From assembly GCA_030683105.1 (NCBI GenBank), contig JAUXMZ010000070.1, positions 1 through 50,906 of the forward strand: DNA of 50,906 nucleotides, given 5' to 3'. Shown here one piece after another: positions 49,964 to 50,906 of this stretch (position 1 is its first letter; every line of letters starts with the position of its first letter). The notes beneath the pieces were generated by a model that did not search any database, was not told where the DNA came from, and saw nothing but the letters and a program-made list of their open reading frames with translations. The stretch is from Burkholderiales bacterium. Lineage in GTDB: Bacteria; Pseudomonadota; Gammaproteobacteria; Burkholderiales; SG8-41. The position numbers and the translations under genes are program-made.

Positions 49964-50120
49964 TAGCCACAGAGATCACAGAGATCACAGAGAAAACCAT
50001 GAGGCTTGAGCACTTATAATGCAATCAGCGCAAAAAAATAACAGACAATTTCTCTGTATGCTGGAGGCGCGGGAATTGCATGCTCTGTATTCTCTGTGGC
50101 CTCTGTGCTCTCTGTGGCGA
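49964..50120. repeat. CACAGAG-type repeat between ccoG and ccoH
   Basis: The left part reads GCCACAGAGATCACAGAGA then TCACAGAGAAAA; the right part (about 50050-50120) is inverse, with several CTCTGTG units ending CTCTGTGGCGAA. The family is the same as at 955-1092 between narH and narJ. Here the arm is uninterrupted. It may put the ccoH transcript under separate control. Confidence 0.75.
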
Positions 50121-50142
50121 ATCGCTTTTAGGATGTCGACAA

Positions 50143-50679
50143 ATGACGCAATGGGTTAAGAGCAAGCCCTGGTACCGTGAGCCCTGGCCGTGGCTGTTGA
50201 TGGCGGGACCGACGGTGGTGGTGGTGGCAAGTGCGATCACGCTGTGGATGGCGGTGAGCAGCGACGATGGCCTGGTGGTCGACGACTATTACAAGCGGGG
50301 CCTGGGCATTAACCAGACATTGTCGCGCGACCAAGCCGCGCTCAAGTTAGGCTATCGGGCGACCCTGGCCTGGAGCGTGGATGCCGGGCGCATGCGGGTC
50401 ACGCTGACGGGTGCGGCTGAACTGCCGCCCGCGCTGCATTTACGCATCGTGCACCCAACGCTACCAGACATGGATCAATCGGTGCGGCTGGCCAGGGTCG
50501 ATGCCGGCATCTACGAGGCTGCGGCTGCGGCGCCGCGCGCGGGGCGTTGGCTGGTGACACTCGAGGACGAGAGCCGAAGCTGGCGGTTGACCGGGGAGTG
50601 GCAAGTGCCGCAGCAGAGGGAATTGCGGCTAGCGGCAAGCGGCCTGTCGGATCCGGCTCCCGTTGTCCGGAAAGAATAG
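50143..50679 (+). CDS. ccoH: cbb3 oxidase assembly protein CcoH (FixH)
   Basis: A 178-residue membrane protein with one N-terminal segment (WPWLLMAGPTVVVVASAITL) preceded by PWYREPWPW, followed by SDDGLVVDDYYKRGLGINQT, the conserved DDYYKxG motif of FixH. The periplasmic domain is beta-rich. The start at 50143 has AGGA upstream. Involved in late assembly of cbb3 with CcoI and CcoS; ccoI may lie beyond the window. Confidence 0.93.
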   Translation: MTQWVKSKPWYREPWPWLLMAGPTVVVVASAITLWMAVSSDDGLVVDDYYKRGLGINQTLSRDQAALKLGYRATLAWSVDAGRMRVTLTGAAELPPALHLRIVHPTLPDMDQSVRLARVDAGIYEAAAAAPRAGRWLVTLEDESRSWRLTGEWQVPQQRELRLAASGLSDPAPVVRKE

Positions 50680-50698
50680 TTCTTTGGTTTTTAATTTT

Positions 50699-50732
50699 AG
50701 GAGTTTGTCCGGGCCAAGTCCGACAAACTCCT
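50699..50732 (+). other. Hairpin before the last gene
   Basis: AGGAGTTTGTC (50699-50709) pairs with GACAAACTCCT (50722-50732), an eleven-pair stem with a 12-base loop, ending 13 bases before the start codon at 50746. The left arm holds an AGGAG that the hairpin would sequester; a second GGGAG at 50733-50737 stays free. Possibly the end of ccoH transcription or a leader structure. Confidence 0.45.
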
Positions 50733-50745
50733 GGGAGAATGGGTC

Positions 50746-50906
50746 ATGAAACGCCTGATCTGGATACTGTGGCCGTCATTTGTCGTCGGTGGCGTTGCGG
50801 AAGCGGTGTTTTTTACTTTGTTCGATCCGACCGATCTTTCCATACTCGGGCAGCCGGTCGAACTGAGCCGGACCGCCATTTACTCGCTGGGTTTTTTCCT
50901 TTTCTG
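50746..50906 (+). CDS. Small membrane protein of the cco cluster (partial, 3' end outside window)
   Basis: The first 53 residues, MKRLIWILWPSFVVGGVAEA then VFFTLFDPTDLSILGQPVEL and SRTAIYSLGFFLF, show two hydrophobic segments separated by DPTDLSILGQPVELSR. Short proteins of this kind are common after fixH in betaproteobacterial cbb3 clusters; function unknown. GGGAG at 50733-50737 is the likely ribosome site. Confidence 0.75.
   Translation, partial: MKRLIWILWPSFVVGGVAEAVFFTLFDPTDLSILGQPVELSRTAIYSLGFFLF

Overview
The window (about 60% GC by eye) looks like chromosome of a facultatively anaerobic, nitrate-respiring betaproteobacterium, probably near the Nitrosomonadales (Thiobacillus/Sulfuricella/Gallionella-type lineages). 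That placement is an inference from gene content: narHJI, a Dnr-type regulator, UbiUVT, class III ribonucleotide reductase and a cbb3 oxidase. No rRNA, tRNA, CRISPR array, transposase or integrase was seen.

Layout. 1-2447: end of a nitrate reductase operon (narH partial, narJ, narI). 2586-9348: an inserted-looking module bounded by two copies of an ~85-90 base sequence. It holds an ECF sigma factor, a zinc-finger anti-sigma factor, a Spy/CnrX-like periplasmic protein, two tandem DUF6448-like exported proteins, a small membrane protein and a DevBCA/MacAB-like exporter. The sigma gene and the first DUF6448-like gene share a GGAAC-N16-CGTTTA promoter. 9422-10559: a truncated membrane gene and a parvulin PPIase. 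10576-15589 (minus): flavin oxidoreductase, Dnr-like regulator, and ubiT, trhA, ubiV, ubiU for O2-independent ubiquinone synthesis. 15734-18711 (minus): class III ribonucleotide reductase in three pieces, with the glycyl-radical domain encoded separately from NrdD. 19101-31954: hemerythrin, a kinase-like/AAA fusion, a DksA-like protein, PolX, archease-RtcB, an NAD-salvage/PRPP operon (pncA, pncB, phosphoribosyltransferase, hydrolase, prs), a second kinase-like protein and a CBS-pair protein. 32031-36292: RND pump. 36471-39208: NarI-like/HdrD-like pair, DUF2892 protein and thioredoxin 2. 39323-45120 (minus): DUF883 protein, a second ABC exporter, UspA and a small periplasmic protein. 45285 to the end: ccoNOQPGH and the start of one more gene.

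How it fits together. I read eleven 14-base Fnr/Dnr-type sites (TTGAT-N4-ATCAA or one or two mismatches). Ten have a -10-like hexamer 21-22 bases downstream, the layout of Fnr class II promoters. They precede the regulator gene, ubiU, nrdD, hemerythrin, the DksA-like gene, archease-rtcB, pncA, the CBS gene, the DUF883 gene, the ABC exporter and ccoN. Most of the window after 10.5 kb therefore reads as one low-oxygen or nitric-oxide regulon.

Most notable points: (1) this regulon repeats much of the gene content of the mycobacterial DosR dormancy regulon; (2) NrdD is split, with a 63-residue stand-alone glycyl-radical protein; (3) the ECF/DUF6448/ABC module appears self-contained and inserted between narI and the PPIase gene.
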